Below, one piece after another: positions 17,559 through 26,553 of a DNA stretch of 64,000 nucleotides. The DNA is from Luteibacter yeojuensis (GTDB lineage: Bacteria; Pseudomonadota; Gammaproteobacteria; Xanthomonadales; Rhodanobacteraceae): assembly GCF_000964085.1 (NCBI RefSeq), contig NZ_JZRB01000030.1, positions 62,001-126,000 of the forward strand, read 5' to 3'. Each line of letters begins with the position of its first letter. The first letter of the stretch is position 1. The position numbers were made by a program, and so were the translations under genes. The notes beneath the pieces are model-generated. The model saw only the letters and a list, made by a program, of their open reading frames with translations. It made no database searches and was not told the origin of the DNA.

Positions 17559-18628
17559 GCGAGGCGACGCTTTGGCGCGGCGGCGCGCTCGCGCGTGTCG
17601 ACGCATGCCCTGCGTGCGGCGCGCGGGCTCGCGTGCTTCACGCCTCGGGAGTATTCGATCATCTCGACCCGGCCGACGCTGATCGATGGCAGGTGTGGCG
17701 GTGCGCGGGCTGCAAAAGCCTCTATCCAGATCCAAGGCCGTCCGACGAGTCACTCGCGGCCGCTTACGCGCGCTACTACACGCACCTAGCGCACCCGGAA
17801 TCGACTGGGCGGAGCGTATCCACGGACCGTGCAGCCCCTTACGTGAACGACTATCTGAACCGTCGCTTCGGCGGCCATCGCGCGCCCGCCGCGTGGCCGG
17901 GCCATGCCCTGTTGACGCTCATCGAGCCGTGGCGCCTGCAGCTGGACTATTTCGGCGCCCATCTTTTCCTGAAAGGCGAGGGCAATAACCGCCGTGTGCT
18001 CGACGTGGGTTGCGGAAATGGCCTCTTCCTCCGCCGGGCCGAATCACTGGGCTGGCAAGCGACCGGCCTGGATCCCGATCCATCCGCTGTCCAGGCGGCG
18101 CGGTCACAAGGCCTGGATGTTCATCAGGGATTCGTGGATAGCGATGCGGTACCGATCGCTCCTTTGTTCGATGTGATCATCTTCCGTCACAGCATCGAGC
18201 ATGTGACGAACATCCATGCCAACCTTTGTTGCGCACTGCGGCGCCTCAGGCCCGGCGGCATGGTCTGGCTTGCGTGGCCAAACCCGACCGGACCAGGTGC
18301 GCGGTATTTCCGCGAATCGTGGCGCGGTCTGGAAGTGCCGCGGCACCTTTGCATCCCCAGCGGTATGGCCATGGCGCGCATGTTGAGCGACGCAGGTTTC
18401 GAGCGTGCCGCGCTGCGCCGCCGCGGGCGCCATGCACGCGAGATCGTGCGAGAAAGCGCGTCGATCGCCGTTGCGCACGGTGACGCGATCAACCGAAAGC
18501 GCGCCCGTCGTGCCGGCTGGATCCGCCGCTGGTCGAATTTCCTGGCGACGATCGTGCCGGGCGGCGGCGAGGAATTGGTGATGGTCGCGTTTGCACCGAT
18601 GCATCGCCGAAAGGAAGTTGCGCGATGA
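17555..18628 (+). CDS. SAM-dependent methyltransferase with N-terminal zinc-knuckle-like cysteines
   Basis: 357 aa. It starts with CPACGARARVLH and, 35 residues on, WRCAGCKSLYPDPRPSDE, two CxxC pairs likely to hold a zinc. This arrangement is common in sugar methyltransferases of O-antigen and antibiotic clusters. The catalytic domain has VLDVGCGNGLFLRRAESLGW, GLDPDPSAV and FDVIIFRHSIEHVTN, then RLRPGGMVWLAWPNP. The sugar acceptor is unknown. The ATG at 17555 overlaps the GT4 stop by four bases, and its stop overlaps the next start. Confidence 0.85.
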   Translation: MSEATLWRGGALARVDACPACGARARVLHASGVFDHLDPADADRWQVWRCAGCKSLYPDPRPSDESLAAAYARYYTHLAHPESTGRSVSTDRAAPYVNDYLNRRFGGHRAPAAWPGHALLTLIEPWRLQLDYFGAHLFLKGEGNNRRVLDVGCGNGLFLRRAESLGWQATGLDPDPSAVQAARSQGLDVHQGFVDSDAVPIAPLFDVIIFRHSIEHVTNIHANLCCALRRLRPGGMVWLAWPNPTGPGARYFRESWRGLEVPRHLCIPSGMAMARMLSDAGFERAALRRRGRHAREIVRESASIAVAHGDAINRKRARRAGWIRRWSNFLATIVPGGGEELVMVAFAPMHRRKEVAR

Positions 18629-19674
18629 CGGGCACGCCCGCGGCGCGACTCAATATCTGGCTGCCCGCCATCCGCGCTGGCAGTGGCGCGGACGTCTTTA
18701 CCCAGCGGTTGGCGGACGGGCTCGGCCGGGCGGGGCACCAGGCGACCATCCGGTGGTTCCCGCATCACTGGGAGTTCGCCAGCTGGATGTTGCGGGGGGT
18801 ACGGCTGCCGGACGGCATCGATGTCATCCACGCATCCACGTCGCTCGGCCATGCCTTCGCGCTCCGTGGCGTGCCGCTTGTCGCGACCGAGCACCAGTAC
18901 CTGCGCCATCCTGAATTCATCCCGTGGCGGAGCCGTGCCCAGGCGATCTACCAGACCTGCGTGACGGGCCCCGCGGGCGATGCATCCATTCGTCGGGCCG
19001 ACGCACTCACCACCGTGAGCGAGCATGCGGCCGCCGCAATCTTTGTGGCCACCGGGCGGCGCGCGGCGGTCATCCACAATTGGGTCGACACGGATATCTT
19101 CTCGCCATCGCCAGCGGGGGACTCTCGGCGCGCCGGTCCCTTGCGCCTGCTTTTCGTGGGCAACCCTTCAAGGTGGAAGGGCGTTGACATCATCCCCGAG
19201 CTGGCGAAGCGGTTGGGACCTGGATTCGAAATCCATTGCATGGGTGGCCTTCGCAAGCCGTTCCCCTCCGCATTCGCCACGATACCGGGCGTCAAGGTGT
19301 TGCCAAGTCTCCCCATGGCCGCGATGCCGGGCCTCTACCGACAGTACGATGTTGCGCTAGTGCCCACGCGCTACGAGGCGTTTGGCTATGTCGCACTTGA
19401 GGCCATGGCGTGCGGTATACCGGTGGCAGGTTTCAATACCACCGGCACGGCTGAAGTTTGCGCGGACGGCGAAACGGGTTTGCTGGTCCCCCGGAACGAC
19501 GTGCCGGCCCTGGCCGATGCGATCCGCCGGCTCGGCGATTCCGGATTGCGGCAGGCCATGGGCCATTCGGCGCGCGCGCGCGCGGTGGCGCTGTTTAGCG
19601 AACCGCGAAACATACAGGCTTATGTCAGCGTGTATCGCGACGTCATGCGAGGCACGTCCCGTGGCCGGCACTGA
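18625..19674 (+). CDS. Family 4 (GT-B) glycosyltransferase
   Basis: 349 aa. N-terminal acceptor domain with LPAIRAGSGADVFTQRLADGLGRAG and DVIHASTSLGHAFALRGVPLVATEHQ. The C-terminal donor domain has RLLFVGNPSRWKGVDIIPELA and the E-x7-E segment YEAFGYVALEAMACGIPVAGFNTTGTAEV, then GETGLLVPRND. It is probably a retaining cytoplasmic transferase. It overlaps the neighbours on both sides (ATGA at 18625 and 14 bases at the 3' end). Confidence 0.87.
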   Translation: MTGTPAARLNIWLPAIRAGSGADVFTQRLADGLGRAGHQATIRWFPHHWEFASWMLRGVRLPDGIDVIHASTSLGHAFALRGVPLVATEHQYLRHPEFIPWRSRAQAIYQTCVTGPAGDASIRRADALTTVSEHAAAAIFVATGRRAAVIHNWVDTDIFSPSPAGDSRRAGPLRLLFVGNPSRWKGVDIIPELAKRLGPGFEIHCMGGLRKPFPSAFATIPGVKVLPSLPMAAMPGLYRQYDVALVPTRYEAFGYVALEAMACGIPVAGFNTTGTAEVCADGETGLLVPRNDVPALADAIRRLGDSGLRQAMGHSARARAVALFSEPRNIQAYVSVYRDVMRGTSRGRH

Positions 19675-20548
19675 GGTCGTGGCGGTCGTCGCGATCGTGC
19701 TCAACTTTCGCGATGCGGAGCGCACGCAGCGCTGCATCGCATCCGCCCTGCGCGAAGGCGTGGTAGGCGCGGTGGTCTGGGATAACTCGGCCGACGGTGC
19801 CGTTTCCGCGGCGCGGCTGCGCCCAGGCTTGGGCCCTCGCGTTGAACTGGTGGTAAGTGAAGCAAATCTCGGTTTCGGCGCGGGTGTCAACGCGGCCCTT
19901 GCCACCATGCAGTCACGCTGGCCCGGCGCGGCGGCTTTGCTTTTGAACAATGACGCAGTCCTGCGCCCGGGTGCCCTCGATTGCATGCTAGCGCGGCACC
20001 GCGGCGACACCGTGGTCGTGCCGGGCATTGACCATGCGGGGCATGTCGTCCACATGCGCCACATGCATCGATGGTTCGGTTCGCAGTCGGATCGGCCCGG
20101 CCCGGGCACCTTTGCGTTCCCCAGTGGTGCGTGCCTCTTGCTTCCCCCTGCGCTTTCCGTAGCGCCCCTCTTCGACGAAGCCTTCTTCATGTACGGCGAG
20201 GATGTCGACCTCGGCTGGCGTCTGCTGCGTTCGCCGGATTGGCGCGTCCAGCCGACGGGCAGTGTACTCGTTGACCACGAGGTCGCCGCAAGCAGCGGTG
20301 CGCGCACGCTATTCTACGAAACGCATTTGGCGGCGTCGCACTGGCTCCTCGCTAAGCGGCTGGCGACGAGCCCGCTGGAGCGCATGGGTATCAAAGCGTG
20401 CCGTGCCCTCTACCTGTTGGCGCGCGCCGCTTGGCGATCATTGCGCTATCGAAGTGTGGCGCCCTGGCAAGGACTGTGGGCGGGGTACCGGCTCGCCGTC
20501 AGGCAGGATCGTGCGATGGCATCGCAGGCCGCTGGTCGCCGCCCGTAA
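19661..20548 (+). CDS. Family 2 glycosyltransferase, rhamnosyltransferase-like
   Basis: 295 aa. The fold is visible from VVAIVLNFRDAERTQRCIASAL, ANLGFGAGVNAALATM, LLLNNDAVLRPGALDCM (the NND version of the DxD metal motif) and the WbbL-like FDEAFFMYGEDVDLGWRL. This matches rhamnosyl- and related transferases extending surface glycans. The GTG at 19661 is chosen because it overlaps the previous gene's end and gives a standard N-terminus; a longer open frame upstream lies in the preceding gene. It is the last gene of the operon. Its 3' end overlaps the 3' end of the convergent flippase gene by 50 bases, so antisense effects between the two transcripts are possible. Confidence 0.85.
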   Translation: MAGTEVVAVVAIVLNFRDAERTQRCIASALREGVVGAVVWDNSADGAVSAARLRPGLGPRVELVVSEANLGFGAGVNAALATMQSRWPGAAALLLNNDAVLRPGALDCMLARHRGDTVVVPGIDHAGHVVHMRHMHRWFGSQSDRPGPGTFAFPSGACLLLPPALSVAPLFDEAFFMYGEDVDLGWRLLRSPDWRVQPTGSVLVDHEVAASSGARTLFYETHLAASHWLLAKRLATSPLERMGIKACRALYLLARAAWRSLRYRSVAPWQGLWAGYRLAVRQDRAMASQAAGRRP

Positions 20549-21782
20549 GCGCCGTAAGCCGGCGATGCGCCTGCATGACAATCGCCCACCCCGTCGCCGC
20601 CATTACTGCTTCGGCGCCCGCGAGCCCGAGTGCCATGCCACGGGCAGCCGCAACATGTGCGCCGATGCCTAGCAGCATGACCAGCACGGCGATGCCGGCG
20701 AGCTCAAACGCCATGCGATGCATGGGTTTGCCAAGGGCGACGAGGACTGTGCCGGCGGCCAGGCGCAATGCCATGAACGGGGCCGCTGCGCATACCCAGG
20801 GCATGACCGACGCGGCTTCGTCGAAGCGAGGGCCCAAAAAATGAGGTAGCAAGGGCGCACACACGGCCAGGGCTACGGCGCTAACCACACCCCACGCCGC
20901 ACTGGCCAGGGCGATGGTACGGATGAGACGGGTGCCACGCACCGCCGGATTGGCGCCGTGACGAAACAGCGACTGCTGCGCAGCAAGCAGCATCCCCATA
21001 ACCGGCGTGATGACAGCGTTCAAGACACGCGCCGTGGCCGAGTAGATGCCTGCGGCATGGTCACCGAGCAACCGTATCGCCAGGACTTTATCGAGCTCGG
21101 AAGGGTTCGCCGCCACGACGTTCATCGCGGCATACGTCGCGCCACTGGTCAATTCCCCTCGCGTCGGCAGGCGGGGGCGCCAGGGCGTGTGCGTCGTGCC
21201 CCAGGTCACGGCGATGCCTGTCGCCAGGCCCACGGCGCCGCCGACCGCCTGTAGCAGCACAAAGACGCCGAGCGAGGCATCGACGATCCCCATGTAACAA
21301 CCTAGGGTCACGATGAGGCGCACACCCAACGGCAGCCATTGCACCACCTGGCCCCTTGCCGCGCGGTGCTGGGCTTGCAGCGCCGCGTTGCAAATCATCA
21401 ATAGGGGCGCGACCAAGAGCTCGGTGGCGCCAATGGTGAAGATCGCTGCGGCTGAAAGCGCGTTGCCGCCGATGTGGGTCGCAACAAGCGGGAAGAGGAT
21501 GCATAGCAAGAAACCCAGGAGCAAGGCCAGTGGCCAGGCATAGCGGACCACGTCCGCTCCCGTCCCGGGCTCACGGGCTTCGCGCGCCATTAGGACGAAA
21601 CCAGCACCGAGGCTGGGAATGAGCGACGCGACGACCGCCAGTGATGCCACCGCGGTGTACTGGCCGTAGATCGCGGGCCCCATCCAGCGCGTGAGCAGCA
21701 CCAGATTCGCAGCTTGGGTGACTAGCCGCACAACAAGCATCGCCGTGGTCTGCATGCTACTGCGGGCGAGGGGGCCGGGCAT
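20499..21782 (-). CDS. Wzx-like polysaccharide/oligosaccharide flippase (MATE-like fold)
   Basis: 427 aa integral membrane protein with about 12 hydrophobic helices from start to end. The N-terminus (ARSSMQTTAMLVVRLVTQAANLVLLTRWMGPAIYGQYTA) and LGPRFDEAASVMPWVCAAAPFMALR resemble the PST/RfbX family that moves lipid-linked glycans across the inner membrane. It is downstream of the two TMTC-like genes and the pilin genes, and its start overlaps the previous stop by one base (TGATG). It would supply lipid-linked sugar to periplasmic transferases. The substrate is inferred from context only. Confidence 0.83.
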   Translation of the reverse strand: MPGPLARSSMQTTAMLVVRLVTQAANLVLLTRWMGPAIYGQYTAVASLAVVASLIPSLGAGFVLMAREAREPGTGADVVRYAWPLALLLGFLLCILFPLVATHIGGNALSAAAIFTIGATELLVAPLLMICNAALQAQHRAARGQVVQWLPLGVRLIVTLGCYMGIVDASLGVFVLLQAVGGAVGLATGIAVTWGTTHTPWRPRLPTRGELTSGATYAAMNVVAANPSELDKVLAIRLLGDHAAGIYSATARVLNAVITPVMGMLLAAQQSLFRHGANPAVRGTRLIRTIALASAAWGVVSAVALAVCAPLLPHFLGPRFDEAASVMPWVCAAAPFMALRLAAGTVLVALGKPMHRMAFELAGIAVLVMLLGIGAHVAAARGMALGLAGAEAVMAATGWAIVMQAHRRLTALTGGDQRPAMPSHDPA

Positions 21783-23710
21783 CAGGGCGTGATCTGGCGA
21801 CGCAGCTCGTCTAGCGAATCATCAAGCGACCCACCAACGTTCATGCGGGCTAGTGTCGTGAGCTCGGTCCGCGCGTCATCCATGCGCCCCTGCGCCACGA
21901 GCATGCGGATGACTGTTATTCGATAGACCGGCTCGCGCGGCGCACCCTGCATGGCTGCGATGCTCATCCGCAAGCCCAGGTCGCGATCGTGTAGCGTGCT
22001 CCAGGCAAAATCGCCGTACATCGATAGCAGGCGGGCGCTGGGCGCGGGGTGCGAGAGGGCGGCAAGGTACGCGGCCGTCATGCGGTCAGGGGGGAGGTCG
22101 CACAGCCCGCGCTGCATGCAATCGTTCAGGGCGCCCAGCGAGCTTTCATCCTGTACCGTGACACTGTTCGCCGAGAGCTTGTGCGTCATCGAGGCCCACC
22201 ACGCGTCCTCGACCGGCCGGTGCAGCCGGGCGTTCAGGAAGACCAGCGCCTGCTCGGGCAGGATCGAGGAGCCGTTGAGGCGCATCGCCAGTTCGAGCGG
22301 TGCATACGCCCGCGAAGTGAAGGGTGATGCCGGGTCGTACTTTGAAAGAATGATGTAGGTGCGGCCGAGTTCGTACTGAGCGCGTGGCGAATCCGGAGCG
22401 CGCGCGGCCAGTTCCTGCGCGAGGGAAAGCGGGTTGTCCCACGCGCGGGCCGTGGTGTAGAGCAGTATCGTCGACTGCGCGACGAGCAGGGCCAGCAGCA
22501 CGTACCGCACGAGTGGGCCCGGCAGGGTTCCCCGGGATGCAGCGAGGACGGGGATCACCGCCAGCAAGAGACCCATGCTGGCGAAGTAGTTTCTGTGCTC
22601 GTACACCAGCTCCAGCGGGAGAATCGTCCCAGTGAGTAACTGCGCGCTGCCGAAGAAGAGCAGCCCGAGCGTCACCAGGGGGAAGCGATGCCTCGCTACC
22701 CATGCCGCGTACGCGCCCGCAACGATGGCGAGTGCGCCTGCCAGCGTGGTCCACGGGGAAAGCAGCCCGGTGGAGACCGTCCAGTTGTCGTGGTAGAACG
22801 ACAGCGCGTCTTGCAACGGCAGGAGGGTCCATGCCGCGTACGCAGGCACCACGCGCAACTCGGTGAGCAGTCGCGTACCCATGGTGAAGTTACGCGTGGC
22901 CCACCCAGCGGGTGCCAGCAAGCCAGGCAGCAACCAGCAAAGCCCGGCCACCGCAGGTAGGAGGAGGAAAATGGCATACGCGGCGAAGAGCCTGTGGTCG
23001 CGTGTCGGTGCCGCCGCGTTCTTCCGCAGCGAACGGAAATGGAAGAGGGTGGCTTCGGTAGCCAGGGCGTACACCGGAAGCATGGCGGCCATCTCCTTCG
23101 CGAGCAGGCCGATGCATGTGCATGCGATGACGCCGGCCGCCGCATATAGCGGCCACCTTGGCGACGGCGATACCTGCATGCGCTCGCGCGCGTGGACGTA
23201 GGCGAGCAGACCCAGCAGCACCAGCAGGTTCGCGATGCTCTCCATGCGCTGTACCACGTACAGGACGCTGGTGAGGTTGATGGGCAGGAGCAGCCACGTG
23301 CCCGCCAGCAGGGCGGCGACCCACCACTGACGGTCGTTAGGGTCGCCTTGCGTCGCGAATCGCAGGAGGCGGCGCGCCAGCAGGAAAACCACTAAGCCAT
23401 TCAGGACATGAATCACCACATTCGTGGCCTTCATCGGGCCGGGGTCGTCACCCGTGGCGAGGAAGTTCACCGCAAACGTGAGCGAAGCGAGTGGCCGCTT
23501 GAATTCGCTCGATGGCGATGACAGCGCGCTACGCACGAGGCTGGGTAGGGTGGCGTCGGCGGGTTTCAAGCCAGCGTTGTCGACGATGTTTGGGTAGTCG
23601 TCGAAAATGAAACCACCACGTAGTCCCGTGCCATAGATGGCCATCGCCAGCACCGCCAGGCAGGCGAAAAGCAGCCATGCCTTGATGTTTTGGAACCGCG
23701 CTGGCGTCAT
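21782..23710 (-). CDS. TMTC-like GT-C membrane glycosyltransferase (candidate pilin glycosyltransferase 1)
   Basis: 642 aa. The first half is a multi-helix GT-C fold with RGGFIFDDYPNIVDN just after the first helix (paired acidic residues), YVVQRMESIANLLVLLG, CIGLLAKEMAAMLPVYAL and LELVYEHRNYFASMGLLL. The last 200 residues are a soluble helical region resembling TPR repeats (APDSPRAQYELGRTYIIL onward). This matches the TMTC layout, whose animal members are protein O-mannosyltransferases. Bacterial relatives are uncharacterised or tied to pilin glycosylation. The ATG at 23710 starts just before the first membrane helix; a longer open frame upstream lacks a signal. It sits 56 bases after the sister gene. 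Confidence 0.78.
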   Translation of the reverse strand: MTPARFQNIKAWLLFACLAVLAMAIYGTGLRGGFIFDDYPNIVDNAGLKPADATLPSLVRSALSSPSSEFKRPLASLTFAVNFLATGDDPGPMKATNVVIHVLNGLVVFLLARRLLRFATQGDPNDRQWWVAALLAGTWLLLPINLTSVLYVVQRMESIANLLVLLGLLAYVHARERMQVSPSPRWPLYAAAGVIACTCIGLLAKEMAAMLPVYALATEATLFHFRSLRKNAAAPTRDHRLFAAYAIFLLLPAVAGLCWLLPGLLAPAGWATRNFTMGTRLLTELRVVPAYAAWTLLPLQDALSFYHDNWTVSTGLLSPWTTLAGALAIVAGAYAAWVARHRFPLVTLGLLFFGSAQLLTGTILPLELVYEHRNYFASMGLLLAVIPVLAASRGTLPGPLVRYVLLALLVAQSTILLYTTARAWDNPLSLAQELAARAPDSPRAQYELGRTYIILSKYDPASPFTSRAYAPLELAMRLNGSSILPEQALVFLNARLHRPVEDAWWASMTHKLSANSVTVQDESSLGALNDCMQRGLCDLPPDRMTAAYLAALSHPAPSARLLSMYGDFAWSTLHDRDLGLRMSIAAMQGAPREPVYRITVIRMLVAQGRMDDARTELTTLARMNVGGSLDDSLDELRRQITP

Positions 23711-23766
23711 GGGGTATCGAACCTGGTAAGGAGGCGGAGCTAACAGGGAGTATCCCAGATGCCGCC

Positions 23767-25746
23767 TTATTGGCGAAGCGTGCCCTGGCGGGGTGCGTGC
23801 GCCCGGTCGTTTTCGAGGGTCGTTCGGAGGTGGCGAACCTCGCTCGCCCAGTAGGCCTGGTGCGCGAGCACTTTCGCATGGATCCATGCCATGCCATCGG
23901 TCCAGCGGGGCTCGTCGGGCCCGGGTAGTTGCGCGAGCAGGTCAAGGTGGGCAAGGGCAAGGTCGGGCCGGCCGGCGGCGCCCAGGTTCGCTGCCTGACT
24001 CAACGCGGTCGCCGGGTTCGGCTGGGCGGCCAATGCGTCGTCGAACCACCGTGCCGCGGTGGCTGCATCGCCACCGCTTAGCGCGAGCTGGCCGCGCAGG
24101 TGGTCGATGTCCTGGCGTCGGCCATCCACGCCGTGCAGCACGGGGTTGCCAGACGCCGCATCGAGCAGCATGGCGACATCGGCAGGCGCAAAGCCCGTGC
24201 AATGGCCCGCGCGAGCCGTAGTGATCGCGCCCTCGAACCAGTTCAACAGCATGCTGCCGGGGTCGCTCCGTGCGTTGGCGAGGGCGCTGCGCGCGTGGCC
24301 AAGTTCGCTGGCGGGCAGCCTGCCGTTCTTGCACTGCACATCGATCATCACCAGCGCGACCTGGGGTTCTTCGGCGAATCGCGCAGTGGCGGCGGCCATC
24401 ACCGACATGGCTACGACGTGGTGGCCTTCGGCTTCGGCCATCTGTGCCGCATACACCTGTGATCGCGGCGATGCCGGGTTCGTAGCGGCCCAGGCCATGG
24501 CTTGTCGATAAGGATCACCCCAAAGTTGCGTATTCTGGCGGGTGAGTAGGCCGCTGACGGCGACGATGGCGAGCGCGGCGACGATCGCCCCGCCGCGGCG
24601 CTGGATGCCTGCGACCGCCAGCGCAAGTGGCCAGAACATCAGCATCGCCGGAAGGTAGTTGCGGTGGTCGAAGTACAACTCAAGTGGAATCGACGTCGAC
24701 TCCATCGCGTGCCCCGCGAAAAAGAACACGATGGCCAATGCGAGAGCGGGAAAGCGTCGTCGCACTGTGGCCGCGAGCGCCAGCAGGCCCACGCAACCGG
24801 CGATCGCGGGAAGCGTGTACCAGGGGGAGAAGAGGTTTCGCGCGGCGGGGACGCCGTCATGCAGCACGCTGGTGTCGGTCGGCACCACGAGCCACAGCTG
24901 CCCCAGGTATCGCCAGAGGATGGCGGGCTCAGTGATGAGGCGCTGGCTTATGCTCCAGCCGCGAAACGGCAGCACGCCTTGCCCAAGCGCGTCGAGGGCG
25001 AGCCACGCAAGCCCGCCGACGAGAGCGACCGCCGGGCCGCCAAGGATGGCCGCGAGGCGGCGGCGGAATCGGCCATCATGTGGTGGCGGAAGCGCCCACT
25101 CGCAGGCCAGCACCAGCAACGGGATGACCGCGCCATTCGCTTTGCAAAGCACGGCGAGCAAGGTGCAGCCGCCAGTGCCGACCACGATCCATGCCACCGC
25201 TGCGGTGGGTTGCAAGGCCGATCGTGCGCGGAGCCAACAGAGCCCCGCCAGCAGCATGAACGTGGCTGGCAGCATGGCTTCGCGCTGCACGACGTACAGC
25301 ACGGTGGAAACCATTAGGGGGCTCAGCAGCCACGTGGCGGCGGCCAGCAAGGCAGCGTTCGTGGCGTGGCGCCCAGCGAAGCCCATCGCTCGGCCAAGCG
25401 CCGCGAGGAACCCCGCAAGGAGGACCCCATTGAGCAGGTGGAGCAGAAGGTTGGTGCGCTTGAACGGATAGGGCGATGCCGGCCAGTCGGTGGCATCGAG
25501 CAGGAAGCTAAGCGTGGCTAGGGGGCGCCCGGTGGGGTCGGCCTTGCCCGAGGTGGCATAACGCAGTGCGGAGGCCATGTCGTGGACCGGGCCACCCGCA
25601 CCCAGGGCGGGGAGGTTGCCGAAGTCATCGAATACGAACGTACCGTCCAGGCCTGGCGCGTAGGCGAGCCACGTGGCCAACACGATGAGCGCCAGGAGCG
25701 CGCGCGCCATGAGGCGGCGAGCCGCGGTGGGGAGCGGTGGTGCCAT
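23767..25746 (-). CDS. TMTC-like GT-C membrane glycosyltransferase (candidate pilin glycosyltransferase 2)
   Basis: 659 aa, a diverged relative of the preceding gene. The same landmarks occur in the same order: DGTFVFDDFGNLPAL after helix 1, STVLYVVQREAMLPATFMLLAGL, TLLAVLCKANGAVIPLLVLA and LELYFDHRNYLPAMLMFW. A C-terminal 240-residue helical TPR-like region follows, with ALSGGDAATAARWFDDALAAQP as a recognisable repeat. It is the first gene after pilA1 on the same strand, separated by a 65-base gap with a terminator hairpin, so it probably depends on read-through from the strong pilin promoter. The role in adding a sugar to pilin is inference from position and fold. Confidence 0.78.
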   Translation of the reverse strand: MAPPLPTAARRLMARALLALIVLATWLAYAPGLDGTFVFDDFGNLPALGAGGPVHDMASALRYATSGKADPTGRPLATLSFLLDATDWPASPYPFKRTNLLLHLLNGVLLAGFLAALGRAMGFAGRHATNAALLAAATWLLSPLMVSTVLYVVQREAMLPATFMLLAGLCWLRARSALQPTAAVAWIVVGTGGCTLLAVLCKANGAVIPLLVLACEWALPPPHDGRFRRRLAAILGGPAVALVGGLAWLALDALGQGVLPFRGWSISQRLITEPAILWRYLGQLWLVVPTDTSVLHDGVPAARNLFSPWYTLPAIAGCVGLLALAATVRRRFPALALAIVFFFAGHAMESTSIPLELYFDHRNYLPAMLMFWPLALAVAGIQRRGGAIVAALAIVAVSGLLTRQNTQLWGDPYRQAMAWAATNPASPRSQVYAAQMAEAEGHHVVAMSVMAAATARFAEEPQVALVMIDVQCKNGRLPASELGHARSALANARSDPGSMLLNWFEGAITTARAGHCTGFAPADVAMLLDAASGNPVLHGVDGRRQDIDHLRGQLALSGGDAATAARWFDDALAAQPNPATALSQAANLGAAGRPDLALAHLDLLAQLPGPDEPRWTDGMAWIHAKVLAHQAYWASEVRHLRTTLENDRAHAPRQGTLRQ

Positions 25747-25757
25747 GGTTTTTCCGC

Positions 25758-25787
25758 AAAAGAAAAGGGCCGAAGCCGGCCCTTTTC
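25758..25787 (-). terminator. Terminator after pilA1
   Basis: Stem AAAAGGGCCG / CGGCCCTTTT (25763-25786) with loop AAGC. On the minus strand the hairpin is followed by a T-rich CTTTTCTTTTGC. It would end most pilin transcripts and leave limited read-through into the GT-C genes. Confidence 0.75.
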
Positions 25788-25811
25788 GATGCTACGCGTG
25801 CGAGACGCTGA

Positions 25812-26246
25812 TTAGCGGCAAGCGGTCGGCAGGTAAGCGGGCGGAACGTTCGTGCCGGTGCCCTTGCAGGTCCAGGAGATCGAACCACCATTGTCTACGG
25901 CCGAAAGAGCAACGGTGTCGTTGGCGATCTTCGTATTGGCCTGGTTGCCGTAAGTGGCAGTGATCTTGCCAGCGGTCGTGGCAACGCCCGACACGTACTT
26001 GCCGCCGGTCGAGGCCGCCGTGTTCGGCAGGCCCGCCGACTTGTTGTCGCCCGGCCAGATGCCCTTGTTCGTGTAGTACTCGGCCACGGCGGTCTTGAAG
26101 CCGTCAGCGAGGTTCATGCCTTCCGAAACCTGCGTACGGATGATGTAGTTCTGGTACTGCGGGATGGCGATGGCAGCCAGGATCGCGATGATGGCGACGA
26201 CGATCATCAGTTCGATGAGCGTGAAGCCCTTCTGGACGTTCTTCAT
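25812..26246 (-). CDS. pilA: Type IV pilin (major pilin candidate)
   Basis: 144-aa prepilin. A seven-residue leader (MKNVQKG) precedes FTLIELMIVVAIIAILAAIAIP; PilD should cut after Gly7 and methylate Phe. Glu5 of the mature chain is present. Cys residues at the C-terminus (SWTCKGTG... LPTACR) form the disulfide loop of a type IVa pilin. The middle is rich in Thr, Ser and Asn (NTAASTGGKY, GVATTAGK), plausible O-glycosylation sites. It does not end in Ser, so the TfpO/PilO mechanism (C-terminal Ser) is unlikely. It has a ~130-base leader with a sigma-54-type promoter. It shares its N-terminal helix almost exactly with the neighbouring pilin. Confidence 0.93.
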   Translation of the reverse strand: MKNVQKGFTLIELMIVVAIIAILAAIAIPQYQNYIIRTQVSEGMNLADGFKTAVAEYYTNKGIWPGDNKSAGLPNTAASTGGKYVSGVATTAGKITATYGNQANTKIANDTVALSAVDNGGSISWTCKGTGTNVPPAYLPTACR

Positions 26247-26553
26247 GGGTATTCCTCGTTATTGGGTGTAGCTAACCGAAAAAGTGATGCCCCCTGAGCC
26301 CTAGCACCTCCCCTTGACTTGCAAGGGCAGGAATACACTCCCTCACTTGCTTTGGTCAGGAACGACCAGGAAGCTCGTCGTAAAGCTTGCATCTAGCGTG
26401 CCATGCTCTCGCGACCGGCGTATTTGCTCATATTTACCGGCAAGGGAATTGTGCACGGGATCACGCTAGACGATCAACAAGAAAAATTCGCGGATTCAGT
26501 CAATTGCGGCAACTTTTGAAGTGACGCTTAGGGTCATTACCTGACGTTTTGCG
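26247..26553. other. Leader region between the two pilin genes
   Basis: This 307-base A+T-richer stretch has no gene. It contains a GAGGAAT ribosome site just before pilA1 (minus strand), the sigma-54-like element at 26388-26403 and part of an inverted repeat at the pilA2 end. The remaining ~100 bases (26410-26515) show nothing I can name; binding sites for a PilR-type activator would be expected there. Confidence 0.6.
26388..26403 (-). promoter_or_regulatory. Sigma-54 promoter of pilA1
   Basis: On the minus strand the sequence is TGGCACGCTAGATGCA, matching TGGCACG-N4-TTGCW with one mismatch and with exact GG/GC spacing. Transcription would start near 26376, giving a leader of about 130 bases. 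RpoN and PilR control of pilA is well known in pseudomonads and xanthomonads. Confidence 0.72.
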
